From: an uncultured Prochlorococcus sp.
Lineage (GTDB): Bacteria > Cyanobacteriota > Cyanobacteriia > PCC-6307 > Cyanobiaceae
Assembly (NCBI GenBank): GCA_902536455.1
Contig: CACAXN010000011.1
Coordinates: 1-37,791, forward strand
DNA: 37,791 nucleotides
Direction: 5' to 3'
Shown: piece by piece, positions 1-9,134 of the stretch
Layout: each line of letters opens with the position of its first letter
Numbering within the stretch: the stretch's first letter is position 1
Translations under genes and position numbers: made by a program
The notes under the pieces: generated by a model
The model's database searches: none
Seen by the model: the letters and a program-made list of their open reading frames with translations, nothing else
What the model was told of the DNA's origin: nothing

Positions 1-147
1 GAATTGTCTGAAGATTTTCAAGCCAAAATGACAGTAGAACAATTAAAGACACAGTTAAGTCAATTTGGGATTACTCCTGATCAAATGTTCGATCAGATGA
101 ATAAAACCTTAATAAGAATGAAGGATGAACTTGATAAAACTTCTTAA
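1..147 (+). CDS. DUF1825 family protein, C-terminal fragment
   Basis: An open frame runs from the first base of the window to a TAA at 145-147, giving 48 residues that begin ELSEDFQAKMTVEQLKTQLS. I recognise this as the C-terminus of the small cyanobacterial DUF1825 family, whose members are helical, about 100 residues long and of unknown function. The 5' half lies outside the window. It sits 19 nt upstream of tyrS on the same strand, so the two may share a transcript. The family call is from memory of the family and not from a search. Confidence 0.75.
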   Translation, partial: ELSEDFQAKMTVEQLKTQLSQFGITPDQMFDQMNKTLIRMKDELDKTS

Positions 148-166
148 ATTTAAGGGTTAAAGCAAA

Positions 167-1405
167 ATGTCTGATCAATTATTATTGCCATCATGGCTGT
201 CAAGAGGAATAGAAGAATATTTTCCAATTAAGGGAACAGATCAAACTTTTTCGGAGATAATTGATAATGCGAAAAAAAATAATAAAAAATTAAGGGTTAA
301 ACTCGGAATCGATCCAACTGGAACAGATATTCATCTTGGGCACAGCATATTGTTCAAAAAACTTAGGGCATTCCAAGATAATGGAAATGTTGCAATTTTA
401 ATTATCGGAGATTTTACTGCTCAAATTGGAGACCCAACCGGAAAAAACAAAACAAGAGTGCAGTTATCGGAACAACAAGTTAAAGATAATGCAAAAACAT
501 ACTTAACCCAACTAGGAATGGGTAAACCAGCTAACGAATCTATTTTAGATTTTGATTCAAAAGATAGAATAGAAATTAGGTATAACAGTGAATGGTTAAA
601 AGGATTAGATCTTAATTCGATAATTGAATTAATGGGGAGTGCAACAGTTAGCCAAATGTTAGCTAAGGAGGAATTTAATAAAAGGTACACTTCACAATCA
701 CCAATATCTTTGCATGAATTCTTATATCCACTATTACAAGGTTACGATTCGGTGGTTGTTAAATCAGATATTGAGCTTGGAGGTACAGATCAGAAATTTA
801 ATATTGCAATAGGAAGAGATCTTCAAAGGTACTTTAAACAAGAACCTCAATTTGGTGTTCTATTGCCAATTTTGACAGGTTTAGATGGAATTAAGAAGAT
901 GAGTAAATCTGAATTTAACACCGTAGGTTTGACTGATGATTCTCTTTCAATGTATTCAAAATTAGAAAAAGTACCCGACAATATAATACCTTCTTATTTT
1001 GAATTACTTACTGAATTAGATTTAAATTTCCTTGAAAATTTAAATCCTCGTGAATTACAGAGAAGAATGGCTTTAGAAGTTACTACTTTATTCCACGGGG
1101 CTGAAGAAGCATTAAAAGCGCAATCAAACTGCGAAAAATTATTTCTTGGACACAAAGAAAAAGTTGGAGAAATTCCAGAGATTTCATTAAAAGAAATAGT
1201 TTTTCCAGTTAAGTTTTTTTACTTGCTAAGTGCCCTAAAACTTTTCAAATCAAGCAGCGAATCCAAAAGATCTATTAAAGGTGGCGGCGTAAAAATTGAT
1301 AGTCAGAAATTAATAAATCCTGATTTAGTTTTTGATTCAAAAAATGATTTGGAAGGAAAAATTTTGCAAATTGGAAAAAAAATAATTAAGAGGTTTGAAA
1401 ACTAA
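167..1405 (+). CDS. tyrS: Tyrosyl-tRNA synthetase
   Basis: A class I aminoacyl-tRNA synthetase that charges tRNA-Tyr in the cytoplasm. The 412-residue product has the HIGH-type motif HLGH at residues 56-59 and the KMSKS loop at 244-248. The segment around 194-217, with GGTDQKFN, is the tyrosine-binding region. The C-terminal end (about 355-412) resembles an S4-like RNA-binding module. Length is normal for the bacterial TyrRS group. The start is an ATG with no strong Shine-Dalgarno site, which is common in this lineage. pyrF follows after 6 nt, so the pair is probably co-transcribed. Confidence 0.96.
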   Translation: MSDQLLLPSWLSRGIEEYFPIKGTDQTFSEIIDNAKKNNKKLRVKLGIDPTGTDIHLGHSILFKKLRAFQDNGNVAILIIGDFTAQIGDPTGKNKTRVQLSEQQVKDNAKTYLTQLGMGKPANESILDFDSKDRIEIRYNSEWLKGLDLNSIIELMGSATVSQMLAKEEFNKRYTSQSPISLHEFLYPLLQGYDSVVVKSDIELGGTDQKFNIAIGRDLQRYFKQEPQFGVLLPILTGLDGIKKMSKSEFNTVGLTDDSLSMYSKLEKVPDNIIPSYFELLTELDLNFLENLNPRELQRRMALEVTTLFHGAEEALKAQSNCEKLFLGHKEKVGEIPEISLKEIVFPVKFFYLLSALKLFKSSSESKRSIKGGGVKIDSQKLINPDLVFDSKNDLEGKILQIGKKIIKRFEN

Positions 1406-1411
1406 AAATTG

Positions 1412-2140
1412 ATGCATAACAGATTTAATTCAGAAGATAAAATAATATTGGCAATTGATGGACTAAATGTAAGTCAAACAAAATTACTGCTAGAAAAATG
1501 TCCTAATATTAAGTGGGTGAAAGTGGGTTTAGAGCTTTTTGTTAGAGAAGGTCCAAGAGTTATTGAAATTTTAAAAAGTTTAAATAAAAAAATTTTTTTA
1601 GACTTAAAATTTCATGATATTCCAAATACCATGAGTGCGGCATGTTTCCAAGTTTCAAAATTAGGTGTTGATATTATTTCTATTCATGCTTCAGCAGGTC
1701 TAAAAGCTCTTATGGATTCGAAAAAAGCATCTTTAGAAGGAGCCACCTCAGTCAGTATAAAACCTCCATTTGTCGTAGGAATAACAGTTCTAACAAGCTT
1801 TTCTCTTAAAGATTTTCAAACTGATCTTGATAGAAATAATTCAATTGAAGAAAATGTATTGAGACTTGCAAAGTTATCTTTTGATGCTGGATTAGATGGA
1901 TGTGTTTGTTCTCCTTGGGAGGTAAAAATGCTGAGATCTATTTATAAAGATAATTTTGAACTAATTACACCAGGTATCAGGTTAAAGATTGAAAATAAAG
2001 ATGATCAAAATAGAATTATGACTCCCCATGAAGCTTTAGATAATGGAGCTTCTAAATTAGTCATTGGTAGATCAATATCAAAAGCTATTGATCCTAATAA
2101 AGCTCTTGCTGAAATATTTAAATCTATTAAGTCTAGTTAA
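1412..2140 (+). CDS. pyrF: Orotidine 5'-phosphate decarboxylase
   Basis: Catalyses the last step of UMP synthesis, decarboxylation of orotidine monophosphate. The active-site signature [10 protein letters not shown] is present, with Asp64, Lys66 and Asp69 forming the charged network when counted from the ATG at 1412. A TTG one codon earlier could also serve as the start, but the ATG is the simpler choice. The phosphate-binding end is seen as ITPGIR and LVIGRSI near the C-terminus. The 242 residues are normal for the short group I enzymes. The 3' end overlaps the convergent plsY by 8 bases. Confidence 0.95.
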   Translation: MHNRFNSEDKIILAIDGLNVSQTKLLLEKCPNIKWVKVGLELFVREGPRVIEILKSLNKKIFLDLKFHDIPNTMSAACFQVSKLGVDIISIHASAGLKALMDSKKASLEGATSVSIKPPFVVGITVLTSFSLKDFQTDLDRNNSIEENVLRLAKLSFDAGLDGCVCSPWEVKMLRSIYKDNFELITPGIRLKIENKDDQNRIMTPHEALDNGASKLVIGRSISKAIDPNKALAEIFKSIKSS

Positions 2141-2717
2141 TTTTGGATTCTTCTCCCTTGAGCAGTCTTTTGATGTTTGTTCTATGTTTCCAGATTACTA
2201 ATAATGCCAAAATTAAACTTATAAAAAAATAAGAGTGCATAAAATTGCCGAGGTAAAAAAACATAAAAATAGGTAGTAAGATTGCAGCTGAAATACTAGA
2301 TAAAGAAACATATTTAGTTTTTGTTAGGACTATTAAAAAAATGCCAAGTGATGCTAGTCCAACTTTCCAGGAAAGAGCTAAAAACATACCTAATCCAGAC
2401 GCAACAGCTTTTCCTCCTTTCCCTCTGAGCCATATTGGCCAAATATGTCCAGAGATAGCTGATATGCCTGCTATAACTTCTATTAATCCTTGAGATGTGT
2501 AATATTGAGCAATTTTTACTGCAAGAAGGCCTTTCCCAACGTCAACGATAAATACAAAAAGTGCTGGCCATTTTCCAACATTTCTTAAGACATTTGTGGC
2601 ACCTGTAGATCCAGAACCTGTAGTCCTTAGATCTATATTTTTAAGATATTTTCCAATTAAAAAACCTGTAGGAAATGATCCTAAAAGATAACTTGTAAAA
2701 ATTATTAAAATATTCAT
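2133..2717 (-). CDS. plsY: Acyl-phosphate:glycerol-3-phosphate acyltransferase
   Basis: An integral membrane acyltransferase that moves an acyl group from acyl-phosphate to glycerol-3-phosphate, the first step of phospholipid and glycolipid synthesis. All three PlsY motifs are visible: [10 protein letters not shown] near the N-terminus, [11 protein letters not shown] around residues 35-45, and [16 protein letters not shown] in the middle. About five hydrophobic helices are apparent in 194 residues, the usual length. It lies 5 nt after the DUF3086 gene on the same strand, at the end of a group that starts with an MlaE-type lipid permease. Confidence 0.95.
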   Translation of the reverse strand: MNILIIFTSYLLGSFPTGFLIGKYLKNIDLRTTGSGSTGATNVLRNVGKWPALFVFIVDVGKGLLAVKIAQYYTSQGLIEVIAGISAISGHIWPIWLRGKGGKAVASGLGMFLALSWKVGLASLGIFLIVLTKTKYVSLSSISAAILLPIFMFFYLGNFMHSYFFISLILALLVIWKHRTNIKRLLKGEESKIN

Positions 2718-2722
2718 ATAGA

Positions 2723-3733
2723 TTAGTTTAATTCAAGATCATCGTAAATTTCACTATCTGAACCAGCAAATGCAACCCATAATGGGAATTGAAGTATTGG
2801 AATTTCAACAGAGGTTTCTGCTGCATCAATGATAATAAATGGCAATTCTTCATTGGCTTCTAATCTATCAGCTCTTTCGATGACACCTTCAGGCCTTTCA
2901 AAAAGAACAATCCCACTATTAGGTCCAAAGTCATCCCTTGTGAGACCAAGCGAATCTTGAAGAATTCTTCTCCATTCACCTAATCGTTCAGGCTGCGAAG
3001 CTAAAATAAGGGTCTGAAACTGATCTCCATATAATTCGCCAAGAATAGATATTAAACCCGCTGATAGCAAAGCATTTTTTTGTCGAGATCCTCTACTTTC
3101 AAGAGAACCTCTACCGCCCATGTTAAAGAACCAATCATCCATAATTTCTATATCTGATGGATCAAGGCTCCTTCTTAATTTCCAAGGCTCAGCATAAAAA
3201 TCAGGTTGTTCCGCAAAACTTGAAAAGCAACTTTTTATAATCTTCTCATCTGGCTTAAATGTTTCTGAAAGAGCGAGGACATTGACCACATTATTTGTGC
3301 TATTGTCTTGCCTTTTCTCATCAAGGGGAGATGGCTTTACGATTATTGGTTGAGAAACTAATTCAAGTCTCTCTACGTTTTGTGAAAGATTCTGCAAAGA
3401 TCCAGTTAAGTACTCTTGAAATCCTTTAACTCTTTTAGCAATATTATCTGACTGTCCTTTGAAACTTGAATCAATATCTTTTTCTAACTCATCTTTTTTT
3501 GTTTCCAACTCTTTTATTTCTTTCATTAAAGAGTCTTTTTTTATAACGAGATCTTTAAAAATTTCATTAGAAATTTCATCAAAAGATTTAGTTGATTTGA
3601 CGCTTTTTGGTGTAATTTTTTTATTTTGCGTTGTATCTTTCTTACTAATTTGTTTAGTTTTATCATCTGAAATTGACTTATTTATTATTAATTCATTTTC
3701 AGGATTATTGTCGGAAATTTCTTTATTGGTCAT
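2723..3733 (-). CDS. DUF3086 domain-containing protein
   Basis: A 336-residue soluble-looking protein of unknown function, found in cyanobacteria. Residues 1-55 are low-complexity and rich in Lys, Asn, Ser and Asp. Residues about 56-110 form a strongly charged coiled-coil-like stretch ([20 protein letters not shown]). The C-terminal part from about residue 150 is the compact conserved domain, with [19 protein letters not shown] and [19 protein letters not shown]. Its neighbours (DUF3119, MlaE permease, PlsY) suggest a link to membrane lipids, which is inference from position only. The family name comes from recognition of the sequence. Confidence 0.8.
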   Translation of the reverse strand: MTNKEISDNNPENELIINKSISDDKTKQISKKDTTQNKKITPKSVKSTKSFDEISNEIFKDLVIKKDSLMKEIKELETKKDELEKDIDSSFKGQSDNIAKRVKGFQEYLTGSLQNLSQNVERLELVSQPIIVKPSPLDEKRQDNSTNNVVNVLALSETFKPDEKIIKSCFSSFAEQPDFYAEPWKLRRSLDPSDIEIMDDWFFNMGGRGSLESRGSRQKNALLSAGLISILGELYGDQFQTLILASQPERLGEWRRILQDSLGLTRDDFGPNSGIVLFERPEGVIERADRLEANEELPFIIIDAAETSVEIPILQFPLWVAFAGSDSEIYDDLELN

Positions 3734-3768
3734 TTAAATAATTTTGATGATTAGGCAAAGTCTGAATT

Positions 3769-4173
3769 TTAAGAATTTTTAATTTCCAGGGAGTCAACTT
3801 TTTTTATGAGCTCATCTTTTAATTGCTTTGGATTGAATAATATTGGTAATAAATGAGGACTGGAATTTTCTCTAAAATAAAAAATTCCTGGGATTATAGG
3901 GAAAAAGAATTTCCATGATATCCAGTTCTTGAATGGAAAAGTTCTTATTTCTTTCCCTAATTGTAAAACGATAAAATCATCATTTGTTATTTTTATTCTT
4001 AAGGTAAATGACTGAAGTAATAAAAAAAAGCTAAAGGAAGCAAAAACTATTGTTGGCAAAGAACCAATTTTCAAAAACAAAAGCATAAAACTTAAAGCTA
4101 TTAGAATGATTGGCAACTGAAATGATGGAGATATTATTACTGGTTCATCTTTTTTTGATTTAGTGTTAACCAT
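3769..4173 (-). CDS. DUF3119 family membrane protein
   Basis: A 134-residue protein with two hydrophobic helices close together at about residues 16-60, then a small C-terminal domain (IKITNDDFIVLQLGKEIRTF, then a WISWKFFFP segment) that resembles a membrane-anchored PH-like fold. I chose the ATG at 4173, 4 nt after the MlaE permease stop. A TTG at 4185 would add four residues and overlap that gene. The tight spacing implies co-translation with the permease. The function is unknown; a role with the lipid permease is inference. Confidence 0.75.
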   Translation of the reverse strand: MVNTKSKKDEPVIISPSFQLPIILIALSFMLLFLKIGSLPTIVFASFSFFLLLQSFTLRIKITNDDFIVLQLGKEIRTFPFKNWISWKFFFPIIPGIFYFRENSSPHLLPILFNPKQLKDELIKKVDSLEIKNS

Positions 4174-4177
4174 AGAA

Positions 4178-4933
4178 TCATCCAAATAAAATTTGTGTTA
4201 ATAATACATCCATTAAAGATACAGTAACGAGAGTCATTACAACTGCGCCTGTTGTACTTGTTCCAACTTCTTTTGGACCACCTTTGGTTGTGAGCCCATA
4301 TCCACAAGCAATGATTGAAATAAGTAATCCGAACACTACAGATTTTATTAACATTGAAGTTAAGTCTGTACTGGTTAAACTCACATTACCTGATCTTACA
4401 GATGTCCAAAAAACTATTGGAGGAACTTTATAAAATATCGTGCTCCAAATTTGTCCACTCCATAAAGCTACAGATAAAAACAAAAGACACTGTATCGGAG
4501 ACATTATTACCATAGATAGTAACCTTGGAACCACCAAATATTGGACTGGCTCTGTCCTTAACATTGTTATTGCCTCAATTTGTTCTGTGACTTTCATAGT
4601 GCCCAGTTGAGCAGCATAAGCAGTGGCAACCTTACCAGTCATTAAAGTCGCAGTTAGAAGAGGAGCCATTTCTCTCGCCATTCCTACGGCTAATAACCCT
4701 CCAATTTCACTTGAAACACCCATACTTGTAAGTTGTGATGCTACTTGAATATTGAATACTGTACCTGCGGCAACTCCTGTAATTAATACAATTAATAAAC
4801 TACCAGGACCTGACTCCATAAGTTGTTCAAAAAGATCATTTTTGGAAATTTTACCCTTTAAGATAAAATTAATTGCTTGCCCGCCAATGATTAAGCTGCT
4901 AAGAAGTCTTTTAAGAAAGTTAAGGTAATACAT
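4178..4933 (-). CDS. MlaE/YrbE (Ycf63) family ABC permease
   Basis: The permease subunit of an MCE-type lipid ABC importer, related to E. coli MlaE, plastid TGD1 and Ycf63. The 251 residues contain about five to six membrane helices, and the diagnostic central block is visible: GMAREMAPLLTATLMTGKVA followed by the cytoplasmic coupling sequence EQIEAITMLRTEPVQYLVVP. The C-terminus has the family's helix ending GTSTTGAVVMTLVTVSLMDV. Neither the ATPase nor the MCE substrate-binding subunit is encoded in this window. The ATG start is clear. Confidence 0.92.
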   Translation of the reverse strand: MYYLNFLKRLLSSLIIGGQAINFILKGKISKNDLFEQLMESGPGSLLIVLITGVAAGTVFNIQVASQLTSMGVSSEIGGLLAVGMAREMAPLLTATLMTGKVATAYAAQLGTMKVTEQIEAITMLRTEPVQYLVVPRLLSMVIMSPIQCLLFLSVALWSGQIWSTIFYKVPPIVFWTSVRSGNVSLTSTDLTSMLIKSVVFGLLISIIACGYGLTTKGGPKEVGTSTTGAVVMTLVTVSLMDVLLTQILFG

Positions 4934-4942
4934 ATCTTTATA

Positions 4943-6340
4943 TTAGTTCGTAATTAATTTTCGATCCCATTCCCTCATTATTAAGAGACCAATTATCACT
5001 AATATTGATGGTATAAAACCTATACATAATCTAATAGTTAATTGTGCTGATATGCATTGTTCAATAATATTTGAACTATCTTTATCAACAAAACATGATT
5101 GATAACCTGATAAATACAACAAAAATCCTAATAATTGAACACTGAATGCAATGCCAATCTTCTGAATAAGAACCATCCAAGCGGTATATAGTCCTGCTGG
5201 TTTCTCTGGATCTTCATCTATTGCATCAGGAAGTAGTGACCAAGGGATAAGAAAAGCAGTTGAAGCTCCAATACCAATAAGACAGATTATAAAAATTAAA
5301 AGAATAAACAAAATTATATTTCCTGAATTTAGAAATAAATCATCCCCAACTCCTGAAACCCTTGATAAAGAGGGTAAAAACAAAGTTGCGGTACATGAAA
5401 GAATCCAAATCATCGCTCCATAGTTTAAAGCTGAAATCCTATTCAATTTATTTGATACTCTGGCCCATATTTGTAAACCGACTAAAGCGCTAATTTGGAA
5501 AGGTATCGGTATCCACTTAGCAATATATGATGGAACATTCAGTACATCTTCTACATAAATTAAAGCTACAGTTTGCATCAATTGTAAGGCGCACCAGAGA
5601 AGAATATAAAGCGTAATAACTTTTAGAAATTTTTTATTTCTGAAGATTCTTTTGAATTGAAGTGTTATAGCTTCCACTTTTCCTGAAGGCCTTCGTGCTT
5701 TTTTTGCAAATGGAGCTAATCCCCAACAAGAAATTAATGTAGCAGCAACTGCAATACATCCACTTATTTTACCCATTAAAAAATATTCATTATTTTCTGA
5801 TCCTTCAGAACCTAATGCAACTCCAGCAATTATTAAACCAGTAAGTCCTGCAATTATTGAGCCAGTAAATCTAGATGCGTTTAGTCTTGTTCTTATTACG
5901 GTTTTTTCAGAAATTTCAGTAGATAGAGCTGCAAAAGGAAGATTAATACTTGTATAAGCAGTCATTACGACTATAGAAATTATGGCATAGTAAATAGTCT
6001 TGGTAAGCACGGAACCAGTGGGCGTCCACCATATCGCAGCTAAAGAGAAACCAAGAGGAACAGATGCTGCCACCATCCAAGGGATTCTAGGCCCCCATCT
6101 TGATTTGGTACGATCACTTAACCATCCAATTAACGGATCATTTACTGCGTCCCATATCTTTATTAACATTAATAATGAACCTGCAATTATTACTGGTAAA
6201 CCAGCAGAAATAAAGAATTTGAACAGAAAAAAACCAAATTGCGTTGCGACCAAACCCGTGCCTGCATCTCCTAGTCCATAAGAGAACATTAATCTTGTTG
6301 TTGATTTAGTAATATTTTTTTTCGAGTGTGAATTTTCCAA
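4943..6340 (-). CDS. GPH-family (MelB-like) sugar:cation symporter
   Basis: A 12-helix major facilitator of the glycoside-pentoside-hexuronide family. The family signature lies at residues 64-82: DAVNDPLIGWLSDRTKSRWG, with the paired Asp residues that bind cation and sugar in MelB. It begins SYGLGDAGTGL after a short basic tail. The start shown is TTG; an ATG at 6289 (residue 18) would remove the tail but leave little before helix 1. Prochlorococcus is known to import glucose through a transporter called GlcH, and this could be its counterpart, but I cannot confirm that by eye. The gene points away from tRNA-Gly; glgX lies beyond the tRNA. Confidence 0.85.
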   Translation of the reverse strand: MENSHSKKNITKSTTRLMFSYGLGDAGTGLVATQFGFFLFKFFISAGLPVIIAGSLLMLIKIWDAVNDPLIGWLSDRTKSRWGPRIPWMVAASVPLGFSLAAIWWTPTGSVLTKTIYYAIISIVVMTAYTSINLPFAALSTEISEKTVIRTRLNASRFTGSIIAGLTGLIIAGVALGSEGSENNEYFLMGKISGCIAVAATLISCWGLAPFAKKARRPSGKVEAITLQFKRIFRNKKFLKVITLYILLWCALQLMQTVALIYVEDVLNVPSYIAKWIPIPFQISALVGLQIWARVSNKLNRISALNYGAMIWILSCTATLFLPSLSRVSGVGDDLFLNSGNIILFILLIFIICLIGIGASTAFLIPWSLLPDAIDEDPEKPAGLYTAWMVLIQKIGIAFSVQLLGFLLYLSGYQSCFVDKDSSNIIEQCISAQLTIRLCIGFIPSILVIIGLLIMREWDRKLITN

Positions 6341-6401
6341 TCTTTTTACTTTGTTGATTGTTTGATAATGTATTATTGCAATGGTAATTCTATTACTTAA
6401 T

Positions 6402-6472
6402 GCGGGCGTGGTTTAGTGGTAAAACCTCAGCCTTCCAAGCTGAAGATGCGGGTTCGATTCCCGCCGCCCGCT
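6402..6472 (+). tRNA. tRNA-Gly (UCC)
   Basis: A full cloverleaf of 71 nt. The acceptor stem GCGGGCG pairs with CGCCCGC at 6465-6471, and T6472 is the discriminator. The D stem is GTTT with AAAC. The anticodon stem TCAGC/GCTGA encloses the loop CTTCCAA with anticodon TCC at 6434-6436. The T arm contains GGTTCGATTCC. CCA is not encoded. The 3' end lies one base from the stop codon of the convergent glgX, and no clear T-rich terminator is seen before glgX is entered. Confidence 0.97.
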
Positions 6473-6473
6473 T

Positions 6474-8507
6474 TTAGAATATATTGTTTTTTGACCCAAA
6501 TACCTCTTCTGAAATGATTAATAAAGAGCTTCTACTCTTTATTGAAACAGATTTTTTATTAATAGTTAAGGGTTCAAAAATCTCAGACATGCTAGTGTCA
6601 ATAACTTTTAACCAATTATATTTACATTCCGGTAAGGGGAAATCGATACTTTTTGAATACGCATTTAAACCTATCCAGACCAGCGGATTATTATTGTCTT
6701 TGTTTATGCTAAAGGTAACTGTGTGAGACCAACTACTCCAATCTGGGCTATCTATCTTTGTTCCATGCCAATGATATCTTGGAATATTTTCATTGGTTTG
6801 ATTATTAGGGAAGAATGATGGATTAAAAATGTTTATTAGTTTTTTTCGGATTTTTATAACGTATTTAAAATATTCTAATAATTCCAAATCTTGTTGATCA
6901 TGTTCCCAATTCATCCAGCCTAATAAATTATTTTGGCACCAAGAATTATTGTTACCGCCTTGGGACCTTCCTATCTCATCACCCATAAGTATCATGGGAA
7001 CACCTTTAGATATAAGTAAACTAAGAATAAGATTTTTTTGTTGTCTTTTTCTCAAATCATTAATTAATGAGTTTGTAGTAGGCCCCTCTGTACCATGATT
7101 CCAAGAATTGTTATGGTTATCACCATCTCTATTTTGTTCTCTATTGGCAAAATTGTGTTTTGTATTGAAAGTTACTAAATCTTTTAGAGTGAATCCATCA
7201 TGTGAAGTAATAAAATTTATTGTTTTTGGGAAAATACTTTCTTCTTTATAAATAGATGGTGACCCTTTTATTTTATCGCTCATATTCCAAGCTGTATCTT
7301 TATCTCCCTTCCAAAATCTCCGTAAGTCATCTCTAAAATGACCATTCCAAGTGAAAGTATTCTTAGATGGGAAATCACCTAATTTATATAAACCTCCACA
7401 ATCCCATGGTTCACTTATGAACTTGATATCAATAAGTTCTGGTTCACATTCTATATCTTCAAAAATTGGAGGATTATCAAGCGGTGAAAGATTTTCTCCT
7501 CTTGATAGGGCAATTCCTAAATCAAATCTAAAACCATCAACTCCTAATTCACTCGCCCAACATTTTAATGATTCAATTATTAGTTTTCTAACTAATCCTC
7601 TGTTTGCTGCAATAGTATTACCACATCCGGAGACGTCCTGATAATTTTTATCATTTCCAATAAAGTAATAAAGATTTTCATCTATACCTTTCCAAGATAT
7701 TGCGGGCCCTTTTGTATCGCCTTCGGAAGTGTGATTGAAAACAACATCTAAGATGACTTCAATGCCTGCTTTATGACATTCCTCCACAAATCTTCTAAAT
7801 TCCTCTCTATTGCTTTCCGCTGATTCATTCGAAAGATATTCATAATGCGGAGTAAACCAATTGATTGGACTATAACCCCAAAAATTTTTTAGACCATTTG
7901 GGGCATCAGTAGGATCAAAACAAAAAATTGGAAGTAATTCAATTGTTGTAATACCCAGTTCTTTGAGATAAGGAATTTTTTTTAAAAATTTCTTAAAACA
8001 ACTTTCATCTTTATCAGTTGATTCAGTGAAAGCTTTGATATGGAGTTCATAAATAATTGTTTCTTCCCAAGAATGTTTCGGTCTTGGATAATCTTTAAAA
8101 TTAAATAATTTTCTATCACAAACAACGCTTTTAAGACAAGAATTAGTATTTTCTTGCGTTTTTAATGCATTTTTTCTTTTATAACTCCCCCATCCGGTAA
8201 TACCCCTTGAACATGGATCAAGTAATACTTTTTTTTCATAGTTATTATTAATTCCATTATTTTTTTGTTTTACTCTGAAAGCATAAATACACCCCTCATT
8301 TAGATTTTTTATTTCCGCATGCCAGTAAGGACCTTTATTATGATTCTGATCTAATTTGAATATACTTTTTGGGGAAATAGAGTCCTCTTTCTCAAATATT
8401 AAGATTTCTATATGTTCTGCATTTGTGGCTATTAAGGAAAAATTAACCCCTTCTGAAGTTATAGAACTCCCTAAAGGAAATGGTTTACCTTTATTGAGAT
8501 GAATCAC
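6474..8507 (-). CDS. glgX: Glycogen debranching enzyme, isoamylase type
   Basis: Hydrolyses alpha-1,6 branch points of glycogen or limit dextrin. The 677-residue protein has an N-terminal CBM48-like domain (about 1-110) and a GH13 barrel. GH13 motifs are all visible: DVVFNHT at 254-260, GFRFDLGIA with nucleophile Asp329, ISEPWDCGG with acid/base Glu366, and ITSHDGF with His436 and Asp437. Length fits cyanobacterial GlgX. A sugar symporter lies nearby on the same strand beyond tRNA-Gly. The upstream region is a long gene-free gap that probably holds its promoter. Confidence 0.95.
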   Translation of the reverse strand: MIHLNKGKPFPLGSSITSEGVNFSLIATNAEHIEILIFEKEDSISPKSIFKLDQNHNKGPYWHAEIKNLNEGCIYAFRVKQKNNGINNNYEKKVLLDPCSRGITGWGSYKRKNALKTQENTNSCLKSVVCDRKLFNFKDYPRPKHSWEETIIYELHIKAFTESTDKDESCFKKFLKKIPYLKELGITTIELLPIFCFDPTDAPNGLKNFWGYSPINWFTPHYEYLSNESAESNREEFRRFVEECHKAGIEVILDVVFNHTSEGDTKGPAISWKGIDENLYYFIGNDKNYQDVSGCGNTIAANRGLVRKLIIESLKCWASELGVDGFRFDLGIALSRGENLSPLDNPPIFEDIECEPELIDIKFISEPWDCGGLYKLGDFPSKNTFTWNGHFRDDLRRFWKGDKDTAWNMSDKIKGSPSIYKEESIFPKTINFITSHDGFTLKDLVTFNTKHNFANREQNRDGDNHNNSWNHGTEGPTTNSLINDLRKRQQKNLILSLLISKGVPMILMGDEIGRSQGGNNNSWCQNNLLGWMNWEHDQQDLELLEYFKYVIKIRKKLINIFNPSFFPNNQTNENIPRYHWHGTKIDSPDWSSWSHTVTFSINKDNNNPLVWIGLNAYSKSIDFPLPECKYNWLKVIDTSMSEIFEPLTINKKSVSIKSRSSLLIISEEVFGSKNNIF

Positions 8508-8861
8508 TTTCTCTTTATCATTGATTAGTTAAATATTGAGATAATTTATTTAAATTATTGATATTTGAATAATAGATGCAAAATTAAAAAAAAAACTTAA
8601 ATTTAAGGCTTCACTAATTAACTTTATTAGATCTTGGAGAGTATTAATTTCCTAATTAATTACTATTTCTTCATCCATCTGCTCAGTGCATAAAACGATT
8701 TATAGAGAAAGTTCAGTGAAGAGAAAACCAGATTTTTCTTGATTTCAAAATACAAATTATGTTTTTTCATGTGATGAGAAGGAAATATATCTGAAAATTA
8801 ATAAAACATAATAAATAGCTCAAATTTTTAATTTCATGCCCCTTTGATATTTTTCACCTTT

Positions 8862-8883
8862 GCAAAATGAAGTTTGCTTTTTT
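8862..8883 (+). terminator. Possible Rho-independent terminator of an unknown transcript
   Basis: GCAAA (8862-8866 region) pairs with TTTGC (8873-8877) around a six-base loop, followed directly by TTTTTT at 8878-8883. The stem is only five pairs and AT-rich, so chance is a real alternative. No + strand gene lies upstream within the gap, so if it is real it would end a small RNA. Confidence 0.3.
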
Positions 8884-9024
8884 AACGATTAATCTAGTTA
8901 CACCAACGGTTTTGCCTGTTTTCTACTTTTAAAAGTCATTTTTGATATAAGAAAAATGTGTGGCCATAAAAATAAATAATCTAGCTAAAAATGACCCTAT
9001 GATTTGTATAAAGCTTTGCGCTGC

Positions 9025-9042
9025 CGGCATTTTCGGTTGCCG
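9025..9042. repeat. Inverted repeat overlapping the HU -35 box
   Basis: CGGCA at 9025-9029 and TGCCG at 9038-9042 form a 5-bp dyad with an eight-base spacer. The right arm covers most of the -35 hexamer TTGCCG. It could be an operator or a chance dyad; these GC-rich arms stand out in AT-rich surroundings. Confidence 0.35.
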
Positions 9043-9065
9043 TATTTGTATTTGCTCCATATGAT
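9037..9065 (+). promoter_or_regulatory. Sigma-70-type promoter of the HU gene
   Basis: TTGCCG at 9037-9042 and TATGAT at 9060-9065 are separated by exactly 17 bases, each with good agreement to the consensus. Transcription would start near 9072, leaving a 5' leader of about 60 nt before the ATG at 9135. Confidence 0.6.
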
Positions 9066-9134
9066 ATGCAAGTTCGAGGTTTTTAGGCTTGATTAAAACT
9101 CTTGTCTTTAAATCTCTGCTTTACAAACAATTCA

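Larger units (their letters stand above)
8508..9134. other. Long gene-free region between glgX and the HU gene
   Basis: This 627-base stretch is unusually long for so compact a genome. It separates two divergent genes. I found no convincing protein-coding frame; the best is a 21-codon ATG frame at 8867-8932. It contains a small hairpin followed by six T residues (8862-8883), the HU promoter (9037-9065) and a short inverted repeat at 9025-9042. An unannotated small RNA on the + strand is possible, but I recognise no known family in it. Confidence 0.6.

Noticed and set aside
8867-8932. A 21-residue ATG frame in the glgX-HU gap
   Set aside because: No Shine-Dalgarno site, no coupled neighbour, and its start overlaps the small hairpin; open frames of this length are expected by chance.
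9102-9134. Upstream TTG start for the HU gene
   Set aside because: It adds eleven residues not seen in HU proteins, and the ATG at 9135 gives the standard N-terminus.
8508-9134. Known cyanobacterial small RNAs such as Yfr1, 6S RNA or tmRNA
   Set aside because: I looked for the conserved Yfr1 core and the tmRNA and 6S shapes and did not see them.
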